Of a DNA stretch of 47,337 bases, positions 24,081 through 32,702 are shown one piece after another (within the stretch, counting starts at the first letter, position 1; each line of letters begins with the position of its first letter). Source of the stretch: Thiobacillus sp. 65-1059 (GTDB lineage: Bacteria > Pseudomonadota > Gammaproteobacteria > Burkholderiales > Thiobacillaceae); assembly GCA_001897675.1 (NCBI GenBank), contig MKUE01000129.1, positions 1 to 47,337 of the forward strand, in the 5' to 3' direction. Position numbers and translations under genes: made by a program. The notes beneath the pieces are model-generated. The model was not told the origin of the DNA, did no database searches, and was given only the letters and a program-made list of their open reading frames with translations.

Positions 24081-26555
24081 TCATTTAATTCTAAACGGCG
24101 CGGGCAGCAAGGTAAGCGCGGACAGCAGGGAGGCGAGCAGGCCGCCAGCCAGCGCCAGCAGCCAGTCGTCGAGGTGCAGCGGGCGCAGGTGCAGGAATGC
24201 GGCGAGGAGCGGAATCTGCACGAACAGCAGCGACAGGGCCAAGGTCCCCCCGACCATGGCCCAGGCAGCCGGGGTGCGCAAGCGGCTGAGGCTGAGGGTG
24301 ATGCCAGCACTCGACGCGGTCAGCGCCACCAGCGCCATCGCACGCGCGTGCTCGACGTCGAGGCCGGCGCCAAGGCTGCGCACGTAGCTCATCGACACGA
24401 TCACCGTCACCGCCGCGCCCACTGCCGCGATCATCAGCCACTGCCGCAGGCTGAAGAAACGCAGCCGCCGCGTGCGCACCACCGGGGCAAGCGGCACATC
24501 GGCCGGCATGTCCTGGAACACCAGCAGCGCCGTCGGGTGGATGATCAGTTCCAGCCAGACGATGTGCACCGGCAGGTAGAGCAGCGGGTAGCCGGTCAAC
24601 GGGATCAGCGCGGCGGTGAGCACCAGCGGAATGTGGATCATCAGCAGATACAGGAAGCTCAGCTGCAGATTGGCAAACAGCTGCCGTCCTTCGGCGATCG
24701 CGCGCACGATGCTGCGGAAGTTGTCGTCCAGCAGCACGATGGCGGCGACGTCGCGCGCGCTGCGGGTGCCGCGTTCGCCCATGGCGATGCCGATGTCCGC
24801 CGCCTGCAGGGCAGGCACGTCGTTCACGCCGTCGCCGGTGACGGCGACGATCTCGCCCTGCGCCTGCAGGGCGCGCACCAGCGCGAGCTTCTGCGCGGGA
24901 ACGGCACGCGCGATGACGTCGATTTCATGCAGGAACGCCGTTTCGCCGCGCGCCAGGCGCGCCTCCATTGCCTCGCCTTCGATGACCACGGGATCGGAAC
25001 CGCCCAGACCGATTTCTCTCGCCACCGCGCCCGCGGTCGCCGGATGGTCGCCCGTCACCATGACGACGCGGATGCGCGCCGTCCGGCAGACCTCCAGCGC
25101 CGCACCCACCCCGTCGCGTACCGGGTCCTCGAACGCCAGCAGGCCGGCGAACTGCAGGCCGTGGTCGGGCTCGCCACCCGCCCAGGCGGCGGCATCGAGT
25201 TCGCGCCAGGCGCAGGCGATCACCTTGTGGCCGCTGCCCGCCAGCTGCTCGACCCGCGCCAGCCATGCGGCACGTTCGTCGTCCGCCAGCGTGCACATGG
25301 CGAACAGCTGCTCCGGTGCGCCCTTGACGGCGGACAGCAGCGCGCCGTCCTTGCGCACGATGCGGGTCTCGCGCTTGCGGTCCTCGGTGAACGGAAAGGT
25401 GGCCACCGGCGCGCCATCGGGGGGATGACCGAGCGCGTCGAGTATCGCCAGATCCATCGGGTCGCCGGTCTCGCGCCGCGACGCCACCGCGGCCAGGTAC
25501 AGCAGGCGATCCCGATCGAGTCCGGGCGCGGGGTAATGATGGGTCAGCTGCAGTCGCCCTTCGGTGAGGGTGCCGGTCTTGTCCGAACAGATGCACGACA
25601 CCCGGCCGATGTTTTCCACCACCACCGCGCGCCGCACCAGCGCCTGCCGCTTGGCCAGGCGATACACGCCGACGCCGAGAAAGAAGGTCAGCACCACCGG
25701 AAACTCCTCCGGCAGCGCCGCCACCGCCAGCGTGACCGCGGAGAGCAGTGCGTCGAGCAGCCCATGGCCCTGCTGCAGGCGAATCCATGCCAGCATCAGG
25801 CAGATCAGCGCCGCGCTCGCGAGCAGCACCGCGACCAGATTGGCCACCGCACCCTGCAGCGGGGTGCGGGTGGCCCCGCCGCGCGAGGCCAAACGCACGA
25901 TCTCGCCGTAGAGCGTCTCGCCGCCGGTATGGACGACGCGCAACCAGGCCTTGCCGGTGAGCAGGCGGGTGCCGGCGAAGCCCCAGTGCTGGCTGTCGAC
26001 TTTCGCTTCATCGTCGAGGCGGGGCAGCTCGGCCAGGGGAAGCTTGCGCACCGGATAGGCTTCGCCGGTCAGCGCTGACTCGTCTGCCTGCAGCTCATCG
26101 CCGCGCACCACCAGGCCGTCGGCCGGGAAGGCGTCGCCCACGCCGACCATGACCAGATCGCCCGGCACCAGTTCGATGGCCGCGAGGGTGACCGTGACGC
26201 CGTCGCGCAGCACCGTTGCCGCGCTGGCGAGGCGGCTGCTGAGCCCGGCGGTCGACGCATGGGTGCGGCGGTGCAGGAAGGCATCCATGCCCAGAAAAGG
26301 CAGCAGCGCGACCAGCATGATGATCGCCTCGGTCCGCTCGCCAACGAAGGCGAACAGCACACTGGTGCCGAGCAGGAACCACACCATCGGATCGCCCAGG
26401 GTGGCGCGCACCAGCAGCCACCCGCCGCCGCGATCGATCTCCAGGATCAGGTTCGGTCCGAAGCGCTGCGCCCGGGCTTGCGCCTCTGCGGTCGTCAGGC
26501 CGCGGTCAGCCTCAGGCAGTCCCTGCAGTCGATCGAGCGGCACGGTTCTCAGCAT
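24081..26555 (-). CDS. cation-transporting P-type ATPase (P2-like)
   Basis: 824 residues. The cation-ATPase N-terminal domain contains LQGLPEADRGLTTAEAQARA. The actuator has DESALTGEAYPV (TGE loop). Transmembrane segment 4 carries ALPEEFPVVLT, then the phosphorylation motif CSDKTGT with Asp325, the nucleotide domain with KGAPEQL, and the hinge VTGDGVNDVPALQAADIGIAMG. About eight to ten transmembrane segments are present. It is closest in style to the Ca2+/Mn2+/H+ ATPases (P2A/P3) because of PEEFP in place of the CPC/CPH motif of heavy-metal pumps. The transported ion is not certain. It starts at the ATG at 26555 and shares a likely operon with the Lon-like protease. Confidence 0.9.
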   Translation of the reverse strand: MLRTVPLDRLQGLPEADRGLTTAEAQARAQRFGPNLILEIDRGGGWLLVRATLGDPMVWFLLGTSVLFAFVGERTEAIIMLVALLPFLGMDAFLHRRTHASTAGLSSRLASAATVLRDGVTVTLAAIELVPGDLVMVGVGDAFPADGLVVRGDELQADESALTGEAYPVRKLPLAELPRLDDEAKVDSQHWGFAGTRLLTGKAWLRVVHTGGETLYGEIVRLASRGGATRTPLQGAVANLVAVLLASAALICLMLAWIRLQQGHGLLDALLSAVTLAVAALPEEFPVVLTFFLGVGVYRLAKRQALVRRAVVVENIGRVSCICSDKTGTLTEGRLQLTHHYPAPGLDRDRLLYLAAVASRRETGDPMDLAILDALGHPPDGAPVATFPFTEDRKRETRIVRKDGALLSAVKGAPEQLFAMCTLADDERAAWLARVEQLAGSGHKVIACAWRELDAAAWAGGEPDHGLQFAGLLAFEDPVRDGVGAALEVCRTARIRVVMVTGDHPATAGAVAREIGLGGSDPVVIEGEAMEARLARGETAFLHEIDVIARAVPAQKLALVRALQAQGEIVAVTGDGVNDVPALQAADIGIAMGERGTRSARDVAAIVLLDDNFRSIVRAIAEGRQLFANLQLSFLYLLMIHIPLVLTAALIPLTGYPLLYLPVHIVWLELIIHPTALLVFQDMPADVPLAPVVRTRRLRFFSLRQWLMIAAVGAAVTVIVSMSYVRSLGAGLDVEHARAMALVALTASSAGITLSLSRLRTPAAWAMVGGTLALSLLFVQIPLLAAFLHLRPLHLDDWLLALAGGLLASLLSALTLLPAPFRIK

Positions 26556-26610
26556 GGCGGGCGCAAACGGGGGCGGGAAAGTTCTGACCTACGCAACTAT
26601 AGCCGCAGCG

Positions 26611-27825
26611 CTATTCGGAAGGAGGCGCCACCAACTTGGCCCACTGGGCCAGGCTGCGCCGGTATTGCACGCGCAGTTGCGCCGCATTTTCCCGCAGCAC
26701 GCTCTCGGGCAAGGCCAGCGCCTGTCTCAGCGCAGGTTCGATCTGCTCGACCGTCACGCTGCGCGGCACCGCGTCCGGCTCCCAGGTTTCGGCAAAGGCA
26801 GTCAGCTTGTCGGGACGCGAGCCCTGCTGCGGAGAAAGCAGGCTGACCCGCGGCAGGCCGTAGGCCAGCGCGACGATCCGCCCGTGCAGGCTGCTGCTGA
26901 CCACGCCGCGGCTGGCGGCGATCAGGGCGCAGATGTCCCACAGATGCAGCGAGGGGAAGCGCCGCGCCGTGCCGGGGGGCAGCCGACGCAGCACCTTCTC
27001 ATGCAGTTCCGGATCATCGTGCCAGGGTGCGCCGCCAGCGCGGAACAGCACCAGCCCCAACCCCGCCTCGGCGGACGCGCGCGCCAGCCCCTGCGCCAGG
27101 GCATCGAGGCTGGCGTCGTCGCCGAAATCCGCGCTGAACTGGCAGGCCAAATAGCCCAGCGGATAGGCCTCGCGCATCGCTGTCACCGCACCTTGCTGCT
27201 GGTGCCTGCGGATCATCTCGCCGAAACAGTCCGCCACCATCACGGCCGGGTCGGGGCACAGCGGAACGTCGATTCCCTCGCGCCGCAGCGCGTCCCGCGT
27301 GACGTGATCGCGCACGCTGGCCCAATCCGCCAGCCCGATCGCCGTCCGTGCTTCGGCGCGCTGGACATCGGATAGAAGCGTCCATTCCACCCCGCCGACC
27401 GCGTTGAAGATCAGCCGCCCCGCCGGCGCCACGGCATCGCGCCCTGCCACGTAGGGGAGGCTGCGCGCGGTGCCGAGTTGCCGGGCGGCCCACGCCGCGG
27501 CGGCAACCGGATCGTCGTCATAACGCGCAATGGCCGCGGCGGCCGTAGCAGGATCGAGCAGCATGACCGCGGCCTGGTAGGCGCTGCAGCTCAGTAGTTC
27601 GCCGCCGGCATGGATCAGGTGGGCAGGCTGCACCTTTCCCGCCGCGGCAAGCGCCCGCACCCGGTGCCCGCCGAAGCTCCGCAGATCGCGCGCAGCCAGG
27701 CCAGCAAACTCGAACGACGAGTCCGGCAGCAGGGCTGTCATCAGGTGGGGGAACAGCAGGTCGCCGAAGTTGTGGCGGTCGAAGGCGCCGAACAGCAGCA
27801 GCGGGGTTTTGCCAGGCGATTTCAT
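26611..27825 (-). CDS. polysaccharide pyruvyltransferase family protein
   Basis: 404 residues. The N terminus is LLLFGAFDRHNFGDLLFPHL, the GT-B-like start of the PS_pyruv_trans family (CsaB/WcaK/AmsJ). VRDHVTRDALR and LCPDPAVMVA lie mid-protein, and SSLHGRIVALAYGLPRVSL is the C-terminal hallmark. Such enzymes add ketal pyruvate to cell-surface polysaccharides using phosphoenolpyruvate. No exopolysaccharide cluster surrounds it, so it is an orphan here, and the acceptor is unknown. It is divergent from the MFS transporter gene. Confidence 0.85.
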   Translation of the reverse strand: MKSPGKTPLLLFGAFDRHNFGDLLFPHLMTALLPDSSFEFAGLAARDLRSFGGHRVRALAAAGKVQPAHLIHAGGELLSCSAYQAAVMLLDPATAAAAIARYDDDPVAAAAWAARQLGTARSLPYVAGRDAVAPAGRLIFNAVGGVEWTLLSDVQRAEARTAIGLADWASVRDHVTRDALRREGIDVPLCPDPAVMVADCFGEMIRRHQQQGAVTAMREAYPLGYLACQFSADFGDDASLDALAQGLARASAEAGLGLVLFRAGGAPWHDDPELHEKVLRRLPPGTARRFPSLHLWDICALIAASRGVVSSSLHGRIVALAYGLPRVSLLSPQQGSRPDKLTAFAETWEPDAVPRSVTVEQIEPALRQALALPESVLRENAAQLRVQYRRSLAQWAKLVAPPSE

Positions 27826-27924
27826 TTCTGCATGGTCGGATCAGTCATTCAGGCCTGGCCCCTGATTCGCGCGCTGCGCCATTTCCCACTACATTCTAGG
27901 AAACCCGGAACCTGAAATCGTTTG

Positions 27925-29085
27925 ATGAAACCCTCCCGGCCATCTTTCTTCGCCCTCATCGCGCTCATCGGCGGGCTGGCCATTTTCAGTTCCACGCTGT
28001 CGAAAACGCCGGTGCTGCCGCTGTTCGCCCAGTCGCTCAACGCCACCCCCGCCGAGATCGGCTGGATCGTCATGGCTTCGACGATTCCCGGTGTCCTGAT
28101 CAGTTATCCCGCCGGCGCGCTGTCCGACCACCTCGGCACGCGCCGCGTGCTGCTCGCCTCGCTGGTGGTGTTCGCCACCGCGCCCTTCCTCTATCTGGTG
28201 ATCGAAACCGCGTGGCAACTGATGGCAGTGCGCTTCTACCACGGCTTCGCCACCGCGATCTTCGGCACCGTGGCGAGCGCGGCCATCGCCGAACGCTACA
28301 CCGCCGACCGTGCGGCGCGGCTCTCCACCTATTCCTCGGTCACCATCGTCGGCCGCTCCATCGCGCCCTTCCTCGGCGGCACCCTGATCTCGCTGGCGAG
28401 CTTCGGCGCGGTCTATATCGCCTGCGCGATCGCCGGCGTGCTGGCGCTGGGGGTGGGCCTGCTGCTTGAAGGCCACGATCAGAAGTCGGCGGCGAAGCTG
28501 GAGCTGCCGCATTTCTGGTCAAGTTTGAGAACTGTGCTGCGCGACCGCGGCATCATGCTGGTGAGCGCGGTCGAGGCGGCGCAATACCTGGTGTTCGGCG
28601 CCATCGAAGCCTTCCTCGCGCTGTACGCGTCCTCGCTCGGCATCCCCGCGTGGCAGATCGGCATCATCCTCGGCGTGCAGCTCCTCAGCATCGTATTTGC
28701 CAAGCCGCTGATGGGCAAGGTGTCCGACCGCGTCGGGCGACGCCGCGTCATCCTGCCCGGCCTCTTGATCGGCGCGGCGAGCGTCGTGCTGCTGCCGGTC
28801 TTCCCGAACGTCATCGGCCTCTCCGTGCTGAGCCTCGCGTTCGGCCTCGGCTTCGCCACCGTCACCTCGTCCACCGCCGCGCTCGTCGCCGACCTCACCA
28901 AAGACGGCCGCTTCGGCTCGTCGATGGGCGTGCTGCGCACGGTGATGGACGTCGGCCAGTCGATCGGGCCGGTTCTCACCGGCTTCATGGTCGGCGTCGC
29001 CGGCTACGCCAGCGCCTTCACCCTGCTGGCGGCGATCGTGGTGGCGGCCGCGCTGATGCTGGGGCTGCTGCTGCGCGACGCCTGA
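27925..29085 (+). CDS. major facilitator superfamily transporter
   Basis: 386 residues, about 12 transmembrane helices. The MFS motif A-like loop is GALSDHLGTRRVLL between helices 2 and 3 and is repeated as GKVSDRVGRRRVILPG between helices 8 and 9. The size and the symmetric halves are those of a DHA1-type drug or metabolite exporter. The substrate cannot be inferred. A TTG lies directly before the ATG (27925), which I took as the start. No Shine-Dalgarno is obvious. Confidence 0.88.
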   Translation: MKPSRPSFFALIALIGGLAIFSSTLSKTPVLPLFAQSLNATPAEIGWIVMASTIPGVLISYPAGALSDHLGTRRVLLASLVVFATAPFLYLVIETAWQLMAVRFYHGFATAIFGTVASAAIAERYTADRAARLSTYSSVTIVGRSIAPFLGGTLISLASFGAVYIACAIAGVLALGVGLLLEGHDQKSAAKLELPHFWSSLRTVLRDRGIMLVSAVEAAQYLVFGAIEAFLALYASSLGIPAWQIGIILGVQLLSIVFAKPLMGKVSDRVGRRRVILPGLLIGAASVVLLPVFPNVIGLSVLSLAFGLGFATVTSSTAALVADLTKDGRFGSSMGVLRTVMDVGQSIGPVLTGFMVGVAGYASAFTLLAAIVVAAALMLGLLLRDA

Positions 29086-29139
29086 GGCCGCGCCCGATCG
29101 GCTATAGTGAGGCAGCCCGTTTCTGCCAAGGAGACTCCC

Positions 29140-29436
29140 ATGCGCATCCGTTCCCTGCTCGCCCTGCTGGCCTTTGTCCCGGCCTGCTTCGTGCTCCCTG
29201 CCGCCGCCGATTCGACCGTGGACCCTGCGCCTGCTGCCGCACAGCCGAAATCGATTTCACCCGAGGCCTGCATTGCGAATGCCAAGGGCATGCATCTCGC
29301 CCAGGTCCAGACAGCCTGCTGCAAGGCCCACAAAGGCATCTGCGGCTGCCGCGCCGGCAAGATCGTGTGTTGCGACAACTCCACCAGCAAGGAGCCGGGG
29401 TGTACGTGTCATGGGGATGAGGGAATCATCGAATAG
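29140..29436 (+). CDS. small exported Cys-rich protein
   Basis: 98 residues from the ATG at 29140 with AAGGAG at 29128-29133. A signal peptide (MRIRSLLALLAFVPACFVLPAAA) is followed by a mature part with eight to nine cysteines in the pattern ...TACCKAHKGICGCRAGK..., VCCDNS, GCTCHG. This could be disulfide-stabilised or bind a metal. I do not recognise the family. A TATAGT at 29103-29108 could be its -10. It is followed by the toxin-antitoxin promoter. Confidence 0.75.
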   Translation: MRIRSLLALLAFVPACFVLPAAADSTVDPAPAAAQPKSISPEACIANAKGMHLAQVQTACCKAHKGICGCRAGKIVCCDNSTSKEPGCTCHGDEGIIE

Positions 29437-29453
29437 CGTCCCACATCGCATTC

Positions 29454-29481
29454 TTGACAACTGTAGTTCATAGGATACACT
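29454..29481 (+). promoter_or_regulatory. promoter of the HigBA-type operon
   Basis: A perfect -35 TTGACA (29454-29459), a 16-bp spacer and TACACT (29476-29481) form the promoter. It contains an imperfect inverted repeat TGTA ... TACA, a plausible antitoxin operator. The expected transcription start falls at or next to the toxin ATG at 29488. Confidence 0.65.
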
Positions 29482-29487
29482 TTGGGC

Positions 29488-29781
29488 ATGCGTGTTTCGA
29501 TGACCGAGGTCTATCGGGACTGGATCAATGACCTGAAGGACCGCGCCGGTCGCGCCCGTATTCAAATGCGCGTGGACAGGCTCGCACACGGCAATCCGGG
29601 ACAGCATCGCAATCTCACGCATGGAATAGCCGAGTTGAAGATCGACGTCGGGCCCGGTTACCGGGTGTATTACACGGAGCGCAATGGCGAACTGATCATC
29701 CTGCTGGCCGGCGGCGACAAGTCGACGCAGCAGCAGGACATCAAAACGGCTACTGCGCTTGCCAGCAATCTGCAGGAGTAA
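29488..29781 (+). CDS. RelE/ParE-superfamily toxin (HigB-like addiction module killer protein)
   Basis: 97 residues from the ATG at 29488. Family landmarks are VYRDWINDLKDRAGRARIQ near residue 10, IAELKIDVGPGYRVYYTE near 45, and LLAGGDKSTQQQDI near 70, the hallmark of the TIGR02683/PF05973 killer-protein group. Such toxins cut mRNA on the ribosome or act on gyrase. The toxin comes first and the antitoxin second, as in HigBA. No convincing Shine-Dalgarno precedes the ATG; the promoter suggests a nearly leaderless transcript. Confidence 0.9.
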   Translation: MRVSMTEVYRDWINDLKDRAGRARIQMRVDRLAHGNPGQHRNLTHGIAELKIDVGPGYRVYYTERNGELIILLAGGDKSTQQQDIKTATALASNLQE

Positions 29782-29785
29782 AGAC

Positions 29786-30103
29786 ATGCCCAAGGCATCG
29801 GCCAAACCGACCACCAAGACCAAAACCATTCCCTACGACGTGGCCGAGCAGCTGCGCACGCCCGAGGAAATGGCCGCCTACCTCGACGCCTGGCTGGAAG
29901 AGGCTCCCGACGATGCGTCGGGCATCGCCCGTGCGCTGGGCGATATCGCCCGCGCAAAAGGTATGTCGCAGGTCGCGCGCGATGCCGGCCTCAGCCGGGA
30001 AAGTCTCTACAAGGCGCTCAGCGAAAACGGCAATCCGAGTTTCGCAACCGTGCTCAAGGTTGCGCGGGCGCTAGGGGTTCGGTTGCATGCGGAAGCGGCT
30101 TGA
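29786..30103 (+). CDS. HigA-like antitoxin, helix-turn-helix
   Basis: 105 residues from the ATG at 29786 with AGGAG at 29774-29778. After a Lys/Thr-rich start comes VAEQLRTPEEMAAYLDAWLEE, then the HTH: ALGDIARAKGMSQVARDAGLSRESLYKALSENGNPSF (residues about 55-92), typical of TIGR02684 addiction-module antidotes. It neutralises the preceding toxin by binding and represses the operon with it. It starts four bases after the toxin stop, so expression is tightly coupled. Confidence 0.9.
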   Translation: MPKASAKPTTKTKTIPYDVAEQLRTPEEMAAYLDAWLEEAPDDASGIARALGDIARAKGMSQVARDAGLSRESLYKALSENGNPSFATVLKVARALGVRLHAEAA

Positions 30104-30155
30104 GCCGCCCCCTTTTTGGACCATACCGTCTAAATTACGTTAGCCGCATACACAT

Positions 30156-30827
30156 ATGGAAACTTGGCAAACAATACTTTTTGCATTTGGTGGCAATGCA
30201 GCACTCTTGGCCGTACTTGGCGTCCTAGGCAAGTCATTCCTCGATAAGCTGATCGTCCGAGATACAAAACAGTTTGAGAACGACCTCAAGGCAAAATCCG
30301 ATGCTGCGATCGAACATCTCAGAAATGAACTTCAGATTAGAACCATCGAGCATCAAGTTAGGTTCTCGCGACTTCACGAAAAGCGCGCTGGCGTTATCGC
30401 TGAGCTATATGGACACTTGGTGGAATCTCTTTGGGAGGCAGAAAGCTTCTTATCGCCGATCGAATGGGCAGGAGAGCCCAATAAGAAAGAAAAACACCAG
30501 AAAGCCATGAACAAGCTGGTTGAGCTTTACCGCTACTTCGACAAGCACAGAATCTATCTCCCGCCAGAGGTATGCACCTCATTAGAAGCCCTTGTTCAGA
30601 ATGTCAGGTCACAAGTCGTCAAATTCGGCGTATGGGTTCGATACGAGGAATATGAACTCACTGGCGACTCCCATACCAAGAAAAATGATGCATGGGATTC
30701 CGGGTGGGATGCCATCAAGAATCAAGTACCAGTGGCTAGAGAAAGCCTTGAAAATGAATTTCGCACATTACTCGGGGCAGCGGCCAACATAGCGGTCGAA
30801 AGGGGTGCTCCGCACGCTGCGTCTTGA
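30156..30827 (+). CDS. hypothetical membrane-anchored coiled-coil protein
   Basis: 223 residues. One N-terminal transmembrane segment (ILFAFGGNAALLAVLGVLGKSFL, residues about 7-29) precedes a charged, helical cytoplasmic domain with DTKQFENDLKAKSDAAIEHLRNELQ, then RFSRLHEKRAGVIAELYGHL. The protein type (short anchor, then an FRxLHEKR-like helical domain) is common as an orphan in mobile regions. Codon choice and base composition are visibly AT-richer than the flanking genes, which suggests recent acquisition, together with the toxin-antitoxin pair beside it. No function is known to me. Confidence 0.7.
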   Translation: METWQTILFAFGGNAALLAVLGVLGKSFLDKLIVRDTKQFENDLKAKSDAAIEHLRNELQIRTIEHQVRFSRLHEKRAGVIAELYGHLVESLWEAESFLSPIEWAGEPNKKEKHQKAMNKLVELYRYFDKHRIYLPPEVCTSLEALVQNVRSQVVKFGVWVRYEEYELTGDSHTKKNDAWDSGWDAIKNQVPVARESLENEFRTLLGAAANIAVERGAPHAAS

Positions 30828-30854
30828 ATATCAAACAAAACAATTTCGTGCCAT

Positions 30855-32579
30855 TCACTTACTCACCGCCACCCAAACCCCATCCCACTCCGCGCCAGGC
30901 GGCACCTTCCTAAACGCCGCAATCCGCTCCAGCATGACCTGGCTGGGCTGATCCTTCGGTTCGACCGCAAGGCATTCGCGGAACGCCGCTTCGGCCGCAT
31001 CCCAATCCTGCGCGCGGTAGCGCGCCAGCCCGGCTTCGTAGGACTGCACCCGCCGCCGGTCGCTTTCGCTCAATTCGGATGCAAGCCCCAGCAGCTCGTA
31101 CACCCTGACCGTTTCCAGCTTGCCGGCAACGCGCAGGCTGTCGATTTCGCGGAAGGCCAGGGTGTCGCCCGCCAGGTTGCGCGTCGCTTCGTTGACGAGA
31201 ATCCGCGTGCCGTAGAACTTGTTGGCCTGCTCCAGGCGTGAGGCGAGGTTCACGGTGTCGCCGATGACGGTGTAGCCGCGCGAGGTTTCGGAGCCGATGT
31301 TGCCCACCGTCACCTCGCCGCTGGCAATGCCCATGCGCACGTTGACCACGGGCAGGCCGCGGGAAACGCCGAACATCTCGGGCAGCCAGGCGCGGAAGGC
31401 TTCCATGCGGGCTATCTGTTCCAGGGCGGCGAGGCAGCACAGGGTGGCGTGGTCGGCGGCATCGGTGAAGGGCGGGCCCCAGAACGCCATGACCGAATCA
31501 CCGATGTACTTGTCGACGATGCCCTGCCGGGTGCGGATCACCTCGGACATCAGCGAAAAATAGCGGTTGAGGAAGCGCACCGCGGCGTCCGGGGTGAGCC
31601 CCTCGCACAGGCGGGTGAAATCCTGCAGGTCGGAGAAGAACACCGTCATCGCCTGGCGCTCGCCTCTGTCCGTCGGGATGCGGTTTTCCAGCAGGTTCTT
31701 CACGATACGCGGGTCGACGTACTGGCCGAAGGTGTCGCGGATGCGCTCCTTCTCGCGCAGGCCGACCACCATGTGGTTGAACGAGGCGGCGAGCGTGGCG
31801 AGTTCGTCGTGGGTGCGCACCTGGATTTCCACGTCGAGGTCGCCGGCCTCGACCGCGCGCGTGCCGCCCACCAGGCGCTTGACCGGATCGACCAGCGAAC
31901 GCGTGACGAAGCCGGCGAAGATGAGGCCGAGCGCGGTGGCGATGGCGGTGACGATCCAGTTGAGGGTGGTGGCGCGTTTCTCCTCTGCCTTGGCCTGGAT
32001 GGCGGTGTCCTGGGTCAGCTTGTTGAGGATGTCGATGGTCTTGCCGATTTCGACATCGACGGTGTCCTTCTCGCGCAGCAGGGCGTCGCGCACGATCTTT
32101 TCCGAGCGCGGGGTGCCCTCTTCCGCCTCGATCTGGAACTGGCGGAAGCTCATGTGAAAGTGCTGGCGGGCGGTCTGGATCGCCGGAAGCTGCTTGCCCA
32201 ATACGGCGAGCGTCACGCGGTCGAGCTCGATGTCCTGTTGCGCCTCGGCCTCACCCAGCATGCGCAGCGAGGAATCGACGATCTGGTCGGCATTGACCCC
32301 GCGCATGTCGAAGCCGTTCGATTCCCTGGCGAGAAATTCCGGATCGGGGCGCGCCACTTCCATGCCTGCCAGAACGCGTTCCATGTGCACCATCTGCTGG
32401 CGGATAAGGATCTCGACGCTGGCCACCTGCTGCTGCAGCGGCAGGTACCAGTCGGACAGCGCGCGCACCTGGTTGTTGAGCTGGCGGAAGTTGAGCACCG
32501 ACAGCCAGGTGACCACCACCATCAGCACCAGCAGGGCCGTGGTGATGCTGAAGATTTTCAGGCTGATGGGCAGGCGCAT
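30855..32579 (-). CDS. membrane-bound class III adenylate/guanylate cyclase with HAMP domain
   Basis: 574 residues. A transmembrane segment at about 8-28 and another near 205-227 enclose a periplasmic helical sensor region of about 175 residues. Then follow HAMP (TRSLVDPVKRLVGGTRAVEAGDLDVEI) and a catalytic CYCc domain: MTVFFSDLQDFTRLCEGL (metal aspartate), VDKYIGDSVMAFWG (second metal aspartate) and RGYTVIGDTVNLASRLEQ (transition-state region). The C terminus has a TPR-like segment (AGLARYRAQDWDAAEAAFRECL). It makes cAMP, or possibly cGMP, in response to a periplasmic signal that the sequence does not identify. It is transcribed toward the accessory patch. Confidence 0.92.
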   Translation of the reverse strand: MRLPISLKIFSITTALLVLMVVVTWLSVLNFRQLNNQVRALSDWYLPLQQQVASVEILIRQQMVHMERVLAGMEVARPDPEFLARESNGFDMRGVNADQIVDSSLRMLGEAEAQQDIELDRVTLAVLGKQLPAIQTARQHFHMSFRQFQIEAEEGTPRSEKIVRDALLREKDTVDVEIGKTIDILNKLTQDTAIQAKAEEKRATTLNWIVTAIATALGLIFAGFVTRSLVDPVKRLVGGTRAVEAGDLDVEIQVRTHDELATLAASFNHMVVGLREKERIRDTFGQYVDPRIVKNLLENRIPTDRGERQAMTVFFSDLQDFTRLCEGLTPDAAVRFLNRYFSLMSEVIRTRQGIVDKYIGDSVMAFWGPPFTDAADHATLCCLAALEQIARMEAFRAWLPEMFGVSRGLPVVNVRMGIASGEVTVGNIGSETSRGYTVIGDTVNLASRLEQANKFYGTRILVNEATRNLAGDTLAFREIDSLRVAGKLETVRVYELLGLASELSESDRRRVQSYEAGLARYRAQDWDAAEAAFRECLAVEPKDQPSQVMLERIAAFRKVPPGAEWDGVWVAVSK

Positions 32580-32702
32580 GGGGTCAGATCCTGGATGCTC
32601 GACACATTGAACCCTAGCGCAAGCCGCCCATCCGTCAACACCCCCGGGGCCGGGCCGGCGCAGTGCGCGATGCGGCCCGGCCTGAATCCACAGGTTTGCT
32701 TG

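Noticed and set aside
24174-26078. 634-residue plus-strand open frame opposite the P-type ATPase
   Set aside because: Gln/Arg/His-rich shadow of a well-supported gene on the other strand.
30110-30155. Possible integron attC or recombination site before the AT-rich orphan (GTTAGCC)
   Set aside because: It does not fit the GTTRRRY core, has no paired inverted core, and no integrase is present.
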